DNA from: Aotearoamyces nothofagi
Lineage: Eukaryota > Ascomycota > Leotiomycetes > Leotiales > Tympanidaceae
Direction: 5' to 3'
Assembly (NCBI GenBank): GCA_015345905.1
Contig: JADDTR010000027.1
Span: 63,417 to 127,416 of the forward strand
Length of the DNA stretch: 64,000 nucleotides
Shown here: positions 13,240-24,837 of the stretch, piece by piece
Layout: each line of letters begins with the position of its first letter
Numbering within the stretch: position 1 is the stretch's first letter
Translations under genes and position numbers: made by a program
Notes under the pieces: model-generated
Seen by the model: the letters and a program-made list of their open reading frames with translations, nothing else
Told to the model about the DNA's origin: nothing
Databases searched by the model: none

Positions 13240-13790
13240 CAACAAAAGCCACATCACATCACAGCAATACAACAATACAATACAAGAGAAGAGACAAAAC
13301 GGTCCAGACACAGCATCGCTAGCTAGCGATCTCGGATCTGTCCGCTCGTCGACTCGGTAGCGTACCGGTAGTAGGAGATTGCAGCTTCTGTGATATACTT
13401 GTAATGAATCGAGTTGGATCGAGTGATGTATAGGCTGTAGAGTGAAATCTGGGATGGATGGATGGGGATGGGGATGGGGATGGAGATGTGGTGTGGTGTG
13501 GTATGGTGTGGTATGGTATTCTATAGTATGGTATAGTGAGATGATCGAGGAGAGAGGAAGAGGGGGAAAGAGGAAAAGGGGGAGCGCCTCCGTCTTGGAT
13601 GGGATGGTTGATGGGATGGTTGACGGTTTGACAGTTTGATAGCTTGACAGTTTTGATATATATATATAACAACAAAAGCCACATCACAGCAATACAACAA
13701 CACAAGAGAAGAGAAGAGACAAAACGGTCCAGACACAGCACAGCTAGCGATCTAGGATTTGTCTACTTGTCGACTCCGTAGCGTATCGGT
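12970..13790. repeat. Diverged tandem duplication of about 400 bp beside RRB1
   Basis: Unit 1 runs about 12970-13373 and unit 2 about 13374-13790. Both contain, in the same order, a TAATGAATC...GATCGAGT box, GCATAGGCTG/GTATAGGCTG, GAGTGAAATC, a GATGG array, GATGATCGAGGAGAG, GCGCCTCCGTCTTG, a TA run, AACAACAAAAGCCACATCAC, GACAAAACGGTCCAGACACAGC and a terminal GTCGACTC-GTAGCGTA-CGGTAG box. Substitutions and length differences show the duplication is old and real, unlike the exact N-joined repeat that overlaps its first unit. Unit 2 ends about 30 bases before the RRB1 stop codon, so the duplicated DNA is probably the RRB1 3' flank. Confidence 0.75.
13205..13238. repeat. TA dinucleotide microsatellite
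   Basis: A run of about 16 TA repeats lies in the first unit of the diverged duplication. The second unit has only about five TA repeats at the matching place (near 13657-13668). Confidence 0.9.
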
Positions 13791-13819
13791 AGGGTCGCGG
13801 CCTCTGTATGCCGGCGTCT

Positions 13820-15354
13820 CTACACGCTGATGGTCTTGAAGACGTTGAAGGCCTGGCCGGTGGCGACGACGCAGCCGGGGATCTGGGGGTGCCAGTGGGC
13901 CTCCTTGGCCTTCTCCAGGTAGTGCACGAAGAGCAGCTGCGGCGGCACGTCGGCGGCGCCGGCCGCGTCGCGGCTCTCCTCGTCGTCGAGCTCGACGGCC
14001 AGGTCCCACAGCGTGAGCGTGTCGTCGCCGGCCGCCACGGCCACGATGCTGTCGTCGCTGGGGTGCCACTCGATGCTGGTGATCTGCTCCTTGTGGAAGC
14101 CGAACGACGCGACCGGCGTCGGCTTCGACGGCGCGGACGACGCCGCGTCGGGCTTCCAGTTGCGGAGGTCCCAGACGGCCCAGACGCCGTCGTCGGCACC
14201 CGAGGCGAGCAGGTGGCTTGTTTGGTGCGACCAGGACATGACGTTGACGTCTGTCTTGCTGACCTGCACGCTGATGGCGGCGGTGCGGGATTTGCTTCGG
14301 ATATCCCAGACCTTGATGGTGCCGTCGCTGGAGGCCGAGGCGAAGACGTTGCGTTCCGAGGGAGACCACTGGAGCTCCTCGACCGAGGAGGTGTGCCCGA
14401 TGAAGGGGCGGGAGTCCGTGGCCCAGCCTTCGCCTTGGGTGCGGGTGGTGACGAAGATGGAGCCGTTGTTGTCGCCGGTGATGAGCTTGCCGGTGGAGAC
14501 GAGGGGGGACCAGTCGACCGCGTAGCCTTCGGCTTTGTGCATGCGGAGAGTAGAGAGGGGCTTGTTTTGCTGCGCGGTGATGATTGTGCCGGGGGTGTCG
14601 AAGGAGGTTAGGTGGGGGGTGATGTCGTGTATGAGGACTTGGCCTGCCTCCGTCATGGTGGCCGTGAGGGTCGTGGGAGGGCGTGACGAGTCTGAAGCTG
14701 GTGATTGATGTGCTCGTATCCGATTTGTGGTAGATGTGAGGGGTATCGAGGTGGATTCCAGGATCGGGTCGGCGTCTTCGTCCTCGTCATCTGATGAATC
14801 CGAATCGTCCTGATCGCGATCCATCCTACTGAGGCCGCTGAACTTCATGACCATGATCTGATTATCCTTCTCTCGTTTCGCCTCAGCCTGAGTTCCTGCT
14901 ACGGCGTACATCGTCGCGGGGTATGTTTTGCGGTTGTCTCCCAAGCTATCTTTGATAATATCAAACGACAGACACGGCCAAGGTGTGCTCAGCGCGTGTA
15001 GCATTTCGTATGTCGATGGATCAGGGGACAATGTCTGTCCAGGCTCGAGTTTATTCCTTCCCACTATGAATGTCTGCTGGTCCACCTCCATTGCTTCTAC
15101 ATCACGTCAGAGATTGTACACTGCAGGTGACTCGACACGCCGCAGAACCTACCCGCTTTCTCCTCTGCTTCCCTCTCGACATCTGGTCTTCCATCAACTC
15201 CAGCCTCTAGGATCTCGTCCTCGCTCTCATACTCATCCTCAAACTCGTCCTCGAATTCCCCCACTTCGTCTGCCTCTTCAGCCTTTTCTGGTCGCTCGCC
15301 ACCCTTCAGAGCCGCTTCTCCATTTTCGAAATCTTCTGCCGCTCGTTTGGACAT
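13820..15354 (-). CDS. RRB1: Ribosome assembly WD40 protein Rrb1 (GRWD1 family)
   Basis: A nucleolar WD40 chaperone for ribosomal protein L3 (uL3) in 60S assembly. Exons are 15153-15354 and 13820-15096. The 56-bp intron has GT-AG ends, and the spliced protein is 492 residues. An acidic N-terminus (residues 1-70, many E/D) leads into the CAF1C/histone-binding-like segment around FIVGRNKLEPGQTLSPDPSTYEMLHALSTPWPCLSFDII. A second acidic stretch (DQDDSDSSDDEDEDAD) and WD repeats follow (VEELQWSPSERNVFASASSDGTIKVWDIR; HLLASGADDGVWAVWDLR; ITSIEWHPSDDSIVAVAAGDDTLTLWDL), ending KTISV. It shares a 213-bp divergent promoter with MRP17, another ribosome-related gene. Confidence 0.93.
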
Positions 15355-15567
15355 GTTGTATTGTGTAGGGAGTGTCTTGTTAAGAAATTGTTAACAGCAG
15401 CTCGGCCGCTGGGAATTTTTGTTATCGACATCGCAATCGTAAACTTTTTATGCGGCCGCCGCACTTTCCATGCGCAGCCAATCGGACGATTAGCTAGCTG
15501 CTTAGCTAGATTTTGCTCGGGCGCTTCAACTTAGAGCACGACGACAGCATCAAATGTACCATCAGAC
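15355..15567. promoter_or_regulatory. Divergent promoter of RRB1 and MRP17
   Basis: These 213 bp separate the two start codons and must hold both promoters. A GCGGCCGCCGC stretch lies near 15452-15463 and there is no clear TATA box. Sharing would fit joint expression of a cytosolic and a mitochondrial ribosome gene, but that is inference. Confidence 0.55.
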
Positions 15568-16082
15568 ATGTTGTACGAACTCATTGCGATTGTGCGTCTG
15601 CCTTAACCTTCTTAGACAAATAACACATTTGCTGATAGAGTCGCAGGTCCGCCCCGGCAGTCTCGTCGAGGTGAAGGAGTATGTCTCCCCTTCTCCAATA
15701 CTCGAGCCATCATTGGCGATGCGTGCTCTTTGCTGGTGCAAGCCATTGATATCTAGAAACCATATTGATTCGATTTCTTAGCATTGTCCGTACAACCGGC
15801 TCCCTCGTCCTGAACTCAGGTGGTGCGATCCGCTCAATTGCAAACTGGGGCATCAGTTCGCTCCCCAAACGAACCCGCAAACATCAAGCCACATACTATG
15901 AAGGCCATTACTTCCTCATGCGTTACGATGCTTCTTCTGCCGTACAAGATAATGTTCGAAAGACACTTGGTTTAGATCCGCGCATGATCAAGTTCAGCTC
16001 TGTCAAGTTGGGAGATGGAACACTAGAGTCTTTGAGCAAGATTGGAGGAAAGATCCCCTGGGCAGAAAGAGAGATGCGGTGA
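15568..16082 (+). CDS. MRP17: Mitochondrial ribosomal protein bS6m (MRP17)
   Basis: Small-subunit mitoribosome protein of the bacterial S6 family. Exons are 15568-15591, 15647-15678 and 15782-16082, giving 118 residues, the usual fungal length. The first two coding exons are very short (24 and 32 nt), so the gene is easily missed. Splicing gives MLYELIAIV-RPGSLVEVKD-IVRTTGSLVL, after which GGAIRSIANWGISSLPKRTRKHQATYYEGHYFLMRYDAS matches the S6 beta-alpha-beta core. The second donor, GTATGT, is canonical. No separate cleavable presequence is apparent. Confidence 0.92.
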
Positions 16083-16353
16083 TAATCAGAGATATTATTC
16101 TTGGTTCGTGGAGCTGTATATTATGTTACATTATATGGCGAATGGGAATGCGGGTTATGTCGATGAAGTGTACATCACTTGGTGCTGGAAGACACGGGAT
16201 CAGCAATTACAGATAAACTTCTGCAATGGATACTCTTATCTGGAGCCAAAGCTGCCTTAATACTCCCGATGAACCGTAAAATGCCCGCTTGACCGCGAAA
16301 ACAAGAGAAAATGTGAGCAAATGAGGATATTCCGTTCAGTCATCACAGCCTTG

Positions 16354-17930
16354 CTAGTCTGTCTCCATCTTCTCCGGCGAGCTGCTCCCTCTCTTCTCCT
16401 TGACATAGACAACAAAATCATCGATAACACCTGGCCAAGCGCCATCTTCACTCCAGAAGCTCATGCTCTCATCTTGTTTTGTCTTCAGGAAGAACTCGAA
16501 GGTCTGATTCCACATATCCTTGTTGACACTCCTCGTCCATTTATTCGTCAAGTAGTCGACCCATAGATCGAGCCAATTGGTCGATGGAGTAATCCAGTTT
16601 ATACCTGGTGGCGAAAAAAGCATCTGCCAATAGACGATCGCGTTGTCAAGAGGGAGAGCTTTTTGGCCCTTGTCTTTGGAGCAGATGAAAGTATGCTTAT
16701 AAACGCGCTTGAAAAGAGCGATATCCGTTGATAGAAGAGGTGTCTGAGATGCGACGTAGGCTTTTTGCTTGGAGATGGATTCGAGGGGTGTTCTCGAGCT
16801 CGAACTGTACAATTAGTAACTAAAGATATTCTCCGTTGTATTTACTGGGCTTACCTTGCTAACTTCCAGCCAGAAACAAATCCCTCTTTAGTCATCTCAC
16901 CTAGTGAGGATGCTTGCACAATTTCCAAAGGGATGAGAGATGAAGCATTCTCAAGATTAACTCCAAGTTCTGTAAGGTATGCCATGGTGCCGTCAATGCC
17001 GATCGTGTCCTTCTCGTCATTCTGAGTATCTGTAAAATAGAGATATATTAGCATGGAAACAATCATCACTGGAAAACGAAATGTGACACGTGCGATAATT
17101 ATTGTAGAGTAGTGCCTTACCTCTGAACTTCTCAAAGAGCTTTATCAAGTTTGTTTCAGACCCTACATTGGCCGAAGGCGCTGAAGAAAAGCCGCCATTT
17201 TGTGCAAAGTAACTATAGCAAGATATAAGTTAGTCACCAGCACAAGTCAAGACAAAAACAATTTGTAAAATAATAGAGAAAAATGCACTTTGGCAATTTG
17301 ATAATATCTGCCAAAAGGAAAGACTCTGCTAACTCAAATGAAAAAGTCCAGGCAGCTCTGAGTGCGGACACTAACCCTTGCCAGCACCGTTCAGCAGAAA
17401 TCGGGTTCCAGTGGAGCTGACCCTGTGAAAGACTGGCGTGGTGCAACGGCTTGGCCAAGGAAGAGACAACCAGACTCAATGAGCTTGCGTGTCCACGTAT
17501 TTCACCTGCAAGTGTTCCAACTGAAAGTCTTCTTCGCTTGGATATTCCAGGCCCATGTATCGGAGGGTCCACCAGAATTTCGAGTGCGTGGTTAGAGTGA
17601 GGAGTCTGCTGAGACGACATGATGGATATTTTCTGCTGGAATATATACCCAGTTCTGACCAGACGTCCTGGGCCGAATCGGTGAAAACACTAGAAAGATA
17701 TGTGGATGTGTAAATAAAGTAGTGTTACTTACGCATCGCATGCCTGGTCTAGCTTAAAAGCATGCTTTTTCAGTAACTGTAGAACGTAAGGGTCAGCAAG
17801 TTGCTCCTTCTCTTGGGGGGAAATACCGAATTAAGCAAGAGGTACTTACGGACGCAGCGACCCTTTCAGGAGCGCCTGTGATGGACACAAACTGTGAGAT
17901 TGTATTCCTCTGGGCTGTGGTAGGAGGCAT
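16354..17930 (-). CDS. DCN1: DCN1, cullin neddylation scaffold E3
   Basis: Promotes transfer of Nedd8/Rub1 to cullins. Exons are 17850-17930, 17733-17776, 17121-17212, 16855-17029 and 16354-16804, giving 280 residues. The UBA domain is encoded across the first exons (MPPTTAQRNTISQFVSITGA... LLKKHAFKLDQACDAYF). The PONY/DCUN1 domain follows: LIKLFEKFRDTQNDEKDTIGIDGTMAYLTELGVNL, IALFKRVYKHTFICSKDKGQKALPLDNAIVYWQMLFSPPG and MWNQTFEFFLKTKQDESMSFWSEDGAWPGVIDDFV. The start at 17930 is chosen because the UBA begins there; an in-frame ATG 60 nt upstream would add an unusual leader. The second intron (17213-17732, 520 bp) is far longer than the others (50-91 bp). Confidence 0.92.
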
Positions 17931-19481
17931 CCTGGAGATTGGCAGCCTTACTAGGAGTAAGGCGGAAGGAGGGAATGATGGAAGACGCAAGGCTCTTCCG
18001 CCGGAGCATGCGAAATGACGAGAGTTGATTGCTTATCGCTTATCAGTACAATTACGCCTTGAATATAAGGCTTTAAATATTGACCACATTGTTAGGAAAG
18101 GGGCTTGCTCCATTCCAAGTCGCGAACTGTCGTCAACACGAAAGTCCTTTGGATCGCTGTAGTAGCATATCAATTCTCTCATCAAATTGTTGTCGCACAA
18201 ATAATTGCTAAACCCAATTTTTTCGCCCTGGCGACACTGCTACAGCCTCAGGCGTTACTACCACGTGCGGCTCTTGCTTTCGACCCTTCAAGCCCTCACA
18301 CATGTACGTTGCCGAGCCGTAGAAAACTAAAGAACGAGAATAGCGGGAATACCCTATCTATGGTCTGCGATTGGCATCTGGGTTTGAGATGCTTTCATTG
18401 GGATTATTGATGAGAGTGCAAGTAGTGCTTGCATTGAGTTCGCCTGGAGGTAACAACGAAACTATAATACTTCTCAAGAAATTAAAGCTTGGAATAGGTA
18501 GTTGATAGAAATATCATGCCTTGATTATAACATATTCCAAGAAGTTTCTTTTTTTTCTCAGATAGCAATCAAATCCCGTAGGATCTCTCCTGTGTCGCTC
18601 TGCAAAGCTGGGCTGGACAAATGCTATTACTCAAGCGGCCAAGGTAGTTATGTTAGGATACATTACGAGACCTAGTACATCTGGCTCCGGAGTCTTTATT
18701 TCCCTTAGCTATAGGTACTCGTAGAATCTTGCTGTCGGATACTTTCCGGGAGATTTCAAAACAATTGAAAGACGAGTTGTGGTCCATGTGTCAATTTTGT
18801 CCATTAAGAGACACAATTCGGGGGGTTTCCAAACTTCAACTATCTAGATACCCGTCGGTGGTTCTGCATATACAGTGTTTCCAGTTGTTTCGAGCAGCTG
18901 AATGGCTGTGCAGGGTATCCTTATCGAAAAAATACAGGAAGAGTCCTTTAGCTACTAAGCCTGTTGTCAAGGGATTATTAGCCGCTTGTTTTCTGTTGTC
19001 TGTGTTGCACCCAACAACATATCTGTCTGTTTTTCATCCTCCCGCCTATCTACTTACTGCAGATTCTACAACCACTATCAAGCAAAGTCATTGTGACTTT
19101 AACTTCTCACAACAAGAAAGAGTTCCAACCAATACGCTCTGAAGGTCGTATTGCCTACGCCACACAAACTCTCTTTATAAAGTCACTTCGTACGAAGCTC
19201 CATCTGGTGTTCGAGTGCTGCTCGCTCTTCTGGAAGTACCTGCCGGCTCTCCGCATATCAGACATTAGTGAGTAATCTACCCGTATTCTGCTATCATATT
19301 GCTTCTTTCCCCCGATAGAGTACAAATGCTAGTGATAGGCATTACTCTTTCTAATAAAGCGCAACCTTGGGTTTTTTTATAATTCCAGTGAATGTATATT
19401 CTTGACCTTGTTTCTATTTATCAATATACTACGGTTCTTCAGCTTTGATACTGACTACTGCAAGATGCATTAGATCAGCGC
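17931..19481. other. 1.55-kb intergenic region, no gene recognised
   Basis: This is the DCN1 5' flank and the upstream region of the coiled-coil gene at 19482. Short open frames (102-137 codons near 18105 and 18729) have no recognisable domain and do not extend by splicing. The half next to 19482 is AT-rich. Confidence 0.5.
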
Positions 19482-21744
19482 ATGATGGATCCTTTCCAAA
19501 CTTTGCACCAGCATGTTATTTCCATTAGAACCAGGAAGGAGAGACGGGACCGGCAAGATGAGGAGCACCAAAAATCAATCGATGATATTCTGAGACAAGT
19601 TGAAGCAGAGCGACTATCCAAAGATCAATCTTGCAAGCTAGCGTTCGAAAGAGAAGAAACTGAACTAAAAGCACAGTACGAGTCCCAACTACAAGCAATT
19701 AGGGCAAAGACACAGATAAATTTGCAGCAGATTGATCTTGACGCTAAAGATGAGATTGCGAGACGCAAATCATTGCTGGAAACTCAAGCTACTGGCCGAA
19801 AGCAAATGAGAGATATTGAAGACCGGGAGGATGACAAGATGACAGATCGTCTACTTTCGCTAGGTCTTGTGAGTTGAGTTCCTAAATGTTCCTGAGATGA
19901 GCATCCATTGAGTTATATCTAGAACAATAAAAACACTCGCCCAGCTGTCGGCAGACCGACATTATTGCCGCATCGATCGCCTCAGCCATCATTGGTTGAT
20001 ACTTCAACACTCCCTAGCACCCCCGCCGCAGGGTTAGTGCCCCATCTGGAGTCATATAAATCAACTTTCGTACCACCTACCAGCTCCGCGACCAAGAATC
20101 AGCATCTGCCTGTTAAGAGTAATACAAGCCTGAGTAGAGCACTTCTCACCGAAGGCCATTTGGACAACGGTGGCAAATCTGACTCTTCTGACACTCCTCT
20201 CTCACAACTCGTGAAACTTCAAAAGAATGCCATATCGAGCACGGGAGCTCGAGGTGGTGCCGAGAAGGCGGCTTCAACTGAAACACCAGAATTCAAGCTA
20301 AGGCTCTCATCCTGCGGAAACTTCTACGCCAGTCCACCATGCATGAAAGGGGTTCCTGTGGCAAAAATTGACGAGAAGTCATCATACTGGATACAGGAAT
20401 GGGAGACTTATGAAAACATGATCAGTAAGCTTGAGACCAGGGCTTCTAATGCCAAAAAGGCTCTCGAAATTAAAACAAAAGAGATCGAGAATACGGCTGT
20501 GAATCGAGCCAATGATATCATACTTGCTGGTTTGCGCGCACAAGAGAAAGCTTTGGAGGCCAGGCATGAAACCGTGGAGACAGAATGCAAAGAGATGCAT
20601 GCACTGGTTCGTTTCTCCAAAGACTTACGCATCCACCCGAATCAGCTTTTATCCAAGGAGTATGTCACAAGCACAGGTCTCATTGTATATTATCAGCTTC
20701 GGGGCCTCCGAGCAATTATCAACAAGTTGGAGAAGGCTAGCGCATTAGATGTAACCTATGGACACGATTCAATTGATTACCTGAGGAGCGTTCTATGGCA
20801 TACTCTGAATAAAGCATCTCCTGGCAAGGTATTTAGGCTGAAGGCAACACTGAGTGGGCTCCCACGGAGTGATATCTTTCAGAGGCTGGATCGCCGGGTA
20901 TTAAAAGCAGAAAATGACAGGAAGGAAACTTCGAACACACTCAGCGAGCAAGCTTCTAATGTCGAAAATGCCACTGTAGCCACGCATCAACCTCGAGCTC
21001 GTCCCCAAACTGCCAAACTCCATTCTAGCGCTAGCCAGATTAGCCCAGCCTTCCGATACAATACCTTGGCATGTTCCACTAGTAGCCAGAAGCGCAAAGC
21101 ATCTGATGCTGATTTATCTCCATCCGAACGCTCTGCTAGACAACCGCGATATCAGTTGAAGAGTGCATCCAAGCGTCCTGCATTCTCATCCATGAGTGCC
21201 AACAGAGACTTGTTGCCGGAGTTGAACGCCATACGCAGTTACGCCAATACGCCAACAGAACCGAAGGCCATGCGAGAGGAGAGAACAACCAATCCACAAT
21301 TGCCTATTAACAACGGCCCCTCTTGTCTTCCTCTTACATCCATCAGGTGTCCAACTTTCGTATGGAAAGCCCAGCCAGGCCATAGTAATTATGGACTATT
21401 TTTGAACCAAGTCAAGAATGTACTCGAAGTCCGCAAACCTGACATTGCTAATTCATCTATTCGGTTGGCAATCGACCCCAAGTACGTCTCAAGCCTTATC
21501 TGGGCGTCTTTGGCTAGAAAGGTTGTGTTATTCGTTGATAGTCAGCCAAATGCTGGTTCAGTCAAAGTGACTGCGGCTTTTGTGAATCATCATGATAGCG
21601 AGAACTTTGCCAAATCGTTGTCCGATCTCAATCCTAGAACTAAAATTACGAAAGACATGTAAGTTATTCATGTGCTGATAAGCTGAATGGTATGCTAACT
21701 AAATCAGTAACATTCTGAATGTCGTCTATTCCAATGCTACCTAA
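19482..21744 (+). CDS. Coiled-coil HPNQLL-family protein, copy A
   Basis: I do not recognise this protein, but it is homologous to three other loci here (41097, 50756, 53551). Exons are 19482-19868, 19923-21658 and a short last exon 21708-21744 after a strong CTAAC...CAG intron end; the product is 719 residues (reading through the last donor would stop at 21662). Residues 1-129 are a highly charged coiled coil. Residues 130-255 are Ser/Thr/Pro-rich. Around 258-275 lies GNFYASPPCMKGVPV, then a second coiled coil, IHPNQLLSKEYVTSTG at about 366 with the helical segment YYQLRGLRAIINKLEKA, a disordered basic linker, and a C-terminal globular region from about 600 (SIRCPTFVWKA ... KVVLFVDSQPNAGSVKVTAAF). 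There is no signal peptide or membrane segment, so it is probably nuclear or cytosolic. Confidence 0.75.
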
Positions 21745-22681
21745 GAATCTCAAGTGATTGTCTCCGCAGCCGCCGTGTAGGAATATGAGCTGCTGTTATA
21801 CTGTCTCCGAGACCACCCCAGTGCATCTTATGTTCCTTGCACACTATGTATTATTCCTAATGGCACATATGGTTTGGAAAAAAGGGTTTTTTTGTACACT
21901 AGAAGTAATTTACAGCTTATTAAAACCCATAATTTATGTGCTAAATGAATATATTGACGATATATTGTATGTACTATCTGCGCATTAGGACTCTGGTCTT
22001 TAGAACCATATTTCTATATCTTCTTTATTATCTATATAAGATTTCGAATTTTCGATTAGATGAAGAAATAAATATCTTAAGTTAAGTAATCAATATATTA
22101 TTATATTTTTTAGACCTCACGTTTTAGTATTTACTACATTGAAAGTGTTATGTATGCACGTAAAGCGAAATTGCCTCGAGTGAGTTCGTATAAGTAGGGG
22201 TTCGGTCTTATAAATGGAATCAAGTTTTACAACATCCACAAAAGCCCCGAGATTCGGGTTACGTGCATCCGTGAGTTCCCACACTCACGGGGTACTGTTG
22301 CAGAAAGAGTATGTAAATACTGTAGAATAGCCAAAGGTGATACTGTAGATCTACCGTAAACATCAGCCGAGCGGGCCTGGATGTGCTTTGCAGGGCTCTC
22401 GCTGGCGAATGATCCGGATGGCATTAGACCTCCGAGACCCCGATGCATTATACCTCCGAGACCTGATGCGTCATCTCCCCGGTTAGCGAAGCACGTACGG
22501 AGTACTGTACGAGGGGGGAGGGGAGACGGGGATGGCGCGCAAATAGTTTCGGTTTTCTATATAAAAGTTCAACGGCCCTCAGGATTTAACGTTCACACGT
22601 ATCGAAGCTACAATATTCTATCTATTAACTTAGGTGCCTTCCGATTATAAATTGCCAATTGCTATCATCACACGAGCAGCC
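21745..22681. other. AT-rich intergenic region
   Basis: About 940 bp separate copy A from the oxygenase gene. The first half is strongly AT-rich, with runs such as ATATTATTATATTTTTT near 22090-22112, and has no long open frame. The second half is GC-richer and forms the oxygenase promoter, with a CCTCCGAGACC-type repeat at 22431-22462. Confidence 0.5.
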
Positions 22682-24396
22682 ATGGCGACAAATAAATTGC
22701 CACTGGTACCAACCGCCTTTCCTGATCTCCCTCAAACAACCGGCCTGATGAGGCCGTGCCGCTTTGAAGGCGAGGCTTCACATCTTGAAATCATAGGTGA
22801 AATTCCGAAGGAGCTCGATGGCACGTTTTATCGAGTTATGCCTGATCCAAACTTTCCTCCTTTTGTTGAAAACGATCCTGTAAGAAGCGTCCAATTGCCT
22901 GCCCTAGAGAAACTGGGCAGAATGCTGATTATTGGGATAGTGGTTTAACGGTGATGGAAACGTGAGTGCTTTCCGGATCAAGGACCAAAAAGCACATTTC
23001 AAGCAGAGATACGTACGAACCGAGAAGTTTACCCGGGAAAAGGAAGCAAATAGAGCTTTGCTGGGTAAGGGTCTCCACCCTGGTTTAGAAGTAAGATGAT
23101 AATGTGAATAACTTTAGGTAAATATCGGAACCCCTACACAGATGCTGTGTCATTCAAGATTAGATCAACAGCCAATACCAATGTTGTGTATTTCAGGGGC
23201 AACCTCCTGGCCTGCAAAGAAGACTCTCCACCATATGCTCTGGACCCGGTTACGTTGGAGACCAAGGGATTGTATGACTTTGACGGTCAGCTACCCAGCT
23301 GCACCTTCACGGCTCATCCAAAACTGGACCCCGTTTCCAAAGAATTCGTCGGTTTTGGGTATGAGGCGAAAGGCGATGGCACGCCCGATGTATGCTATTT
23401 TGCATTTGATCAGAAAGGAAAACTAGTCGAAAAAGTGGATATGATTGCTCCTGTCTGTGCTATGATTCACGATTTTGCTGTCACGGAGAATTGGGTACGT
23501 GTCTCTTGTATTCTCCCGTGAGACCTCTAACCGTCCGTGATCCAGGTCCTGTTTCCTATTATTCCTCAAACATGCGACCTCGAACGTATGAAAGCTGGCG
23601 GCGAGCATTGGCAATGGGATCCCGAACTTCCCTTCTACCTAGGAGTTCTTCCACGGCGCAACGCCAAAGGATCGGACGTAAAGGTGCTGATCCAACCAGT
23701 GCAACATTATTCTGCTCTCCAGCGAGTTCTAACATGATCTAGTGGTTCCAAGCACCAAACGCATTCCCAGGCCACAGTGCCAATGCATATGAGAACGAGA
23801 AGGGAGAAGTTGTCTTTGACTTAGCCCTATCCAACAAAAACGTATTTTTCTGGTGGCCAGACGTAAACGGCTATGCCCCCGCCCCCCACGAAATCGTCAA
23901 CAATATGACTCGATTCACATTCAATCCCCTCTCCTTAGACTTGAAGCTCCCAGAGCCCAAGAAGCTGCTGAACGATGACATCGAATTTTCCAAAATCGAT
24001 GATCGATTTCTGATGCAGGAGCACACTCACATCTTCTTCGATGTGATGGACCACCCACACACAGATTTCCCCACCATAGCTCCTAAAATGGGCGGCGGAG
24101 CTCCGATTTACAACGCATTAGGACATCTGGAGACTGAAGAAGGGAAATATGAGAGGTACTTCCCAGGGCAGACGCATCTGGTGCAGGAGCCCGTGTTTAT
24201 TCCTAGAAGCAAGGATGCGGTAGAAGGGGATGGCTGGCTGTTAGCCCTGGTGAATAACCTTGAAGTTGGGTATAGCGAGTTGCACTTGGTGGACACCAAG
24301 AACTTTACCAAGGCGCAAGCGATTATCAAGTTACCTGTCAGGCTGAGACCGGGGCTGCATGGGAACTGGGTTTCAGCAGATGATTTGAGCGATTGA
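22682..24396 (+). CDS. Carotenoid/stilbene-cleaving oxygenase (CCD family)
   Basis: A non-haem Fe(II) dioxygenase that cleaves a C=C double bond to two carbonyls. Exons are 22682-22879, 22941-23064, 23118-23494, 23546-23683 and 23743-24396; the product is 496 residues, full length. The family opening GEIPKELDGTFYRVMPDPNFPP is followed by WFNGDGNVSAFR. The four iron-ligand histidines can be placed at about 174 (TAHPKLDP), 225 (MIHDFAVTENW), 290 (PGHSANAYE) and 485 (GLHGNW). No membrane segment is evident. Its place at the edge of a gentisate cluster favours an aromatic (stilbene- or lignostilbene-like) substrate over a carotenoid, which is inference. It is convergent with the gentisate dioxygenase gene. 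Confidence 0.92.
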
Positions 24397-24837
24397 TATG
24401 AGAAATTTCAGTGTCTGCTATAAAAATAACATAATACTGTCTTGGGACGTGTAGATAGATTACCATGACATAGTCCTCCTCATTGAACGAAGGAGCGAAT
24501 CTCAAGAGTGTTTTCAAACAACCCAAGAGCACAAAATGCAAAGACAGGCGCCGACAGTTGTTCTAAGACCGCGTCCAGCCGGAAGATCTCTTCCAAAGGC
24601 AGACGAGTCTTTGGGACAATGTTTATAATATCTACATATGGTAACTGTCATACGAACCAGAACAGACATGGAAGTAGGAAGTTCTACAGCAAGACAGGAT
24701 GATATGCTACATCTAAAGTTAGCGACACTCATATATAAATTATAAATCGAGATATACAACGACGACTGGAAATTGCTTATTTAGGGCTTATTTAGCTCCT
24801 TCCATGGTTAGAATATAGTCTACACCTTTGTCATGAT

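Noticed and set aside
18729-19142. 137-codon plus-strand frame before copy A
   Set aside because: No domain, and it does not join the coiled-coil gene in frame through any convincing intron.
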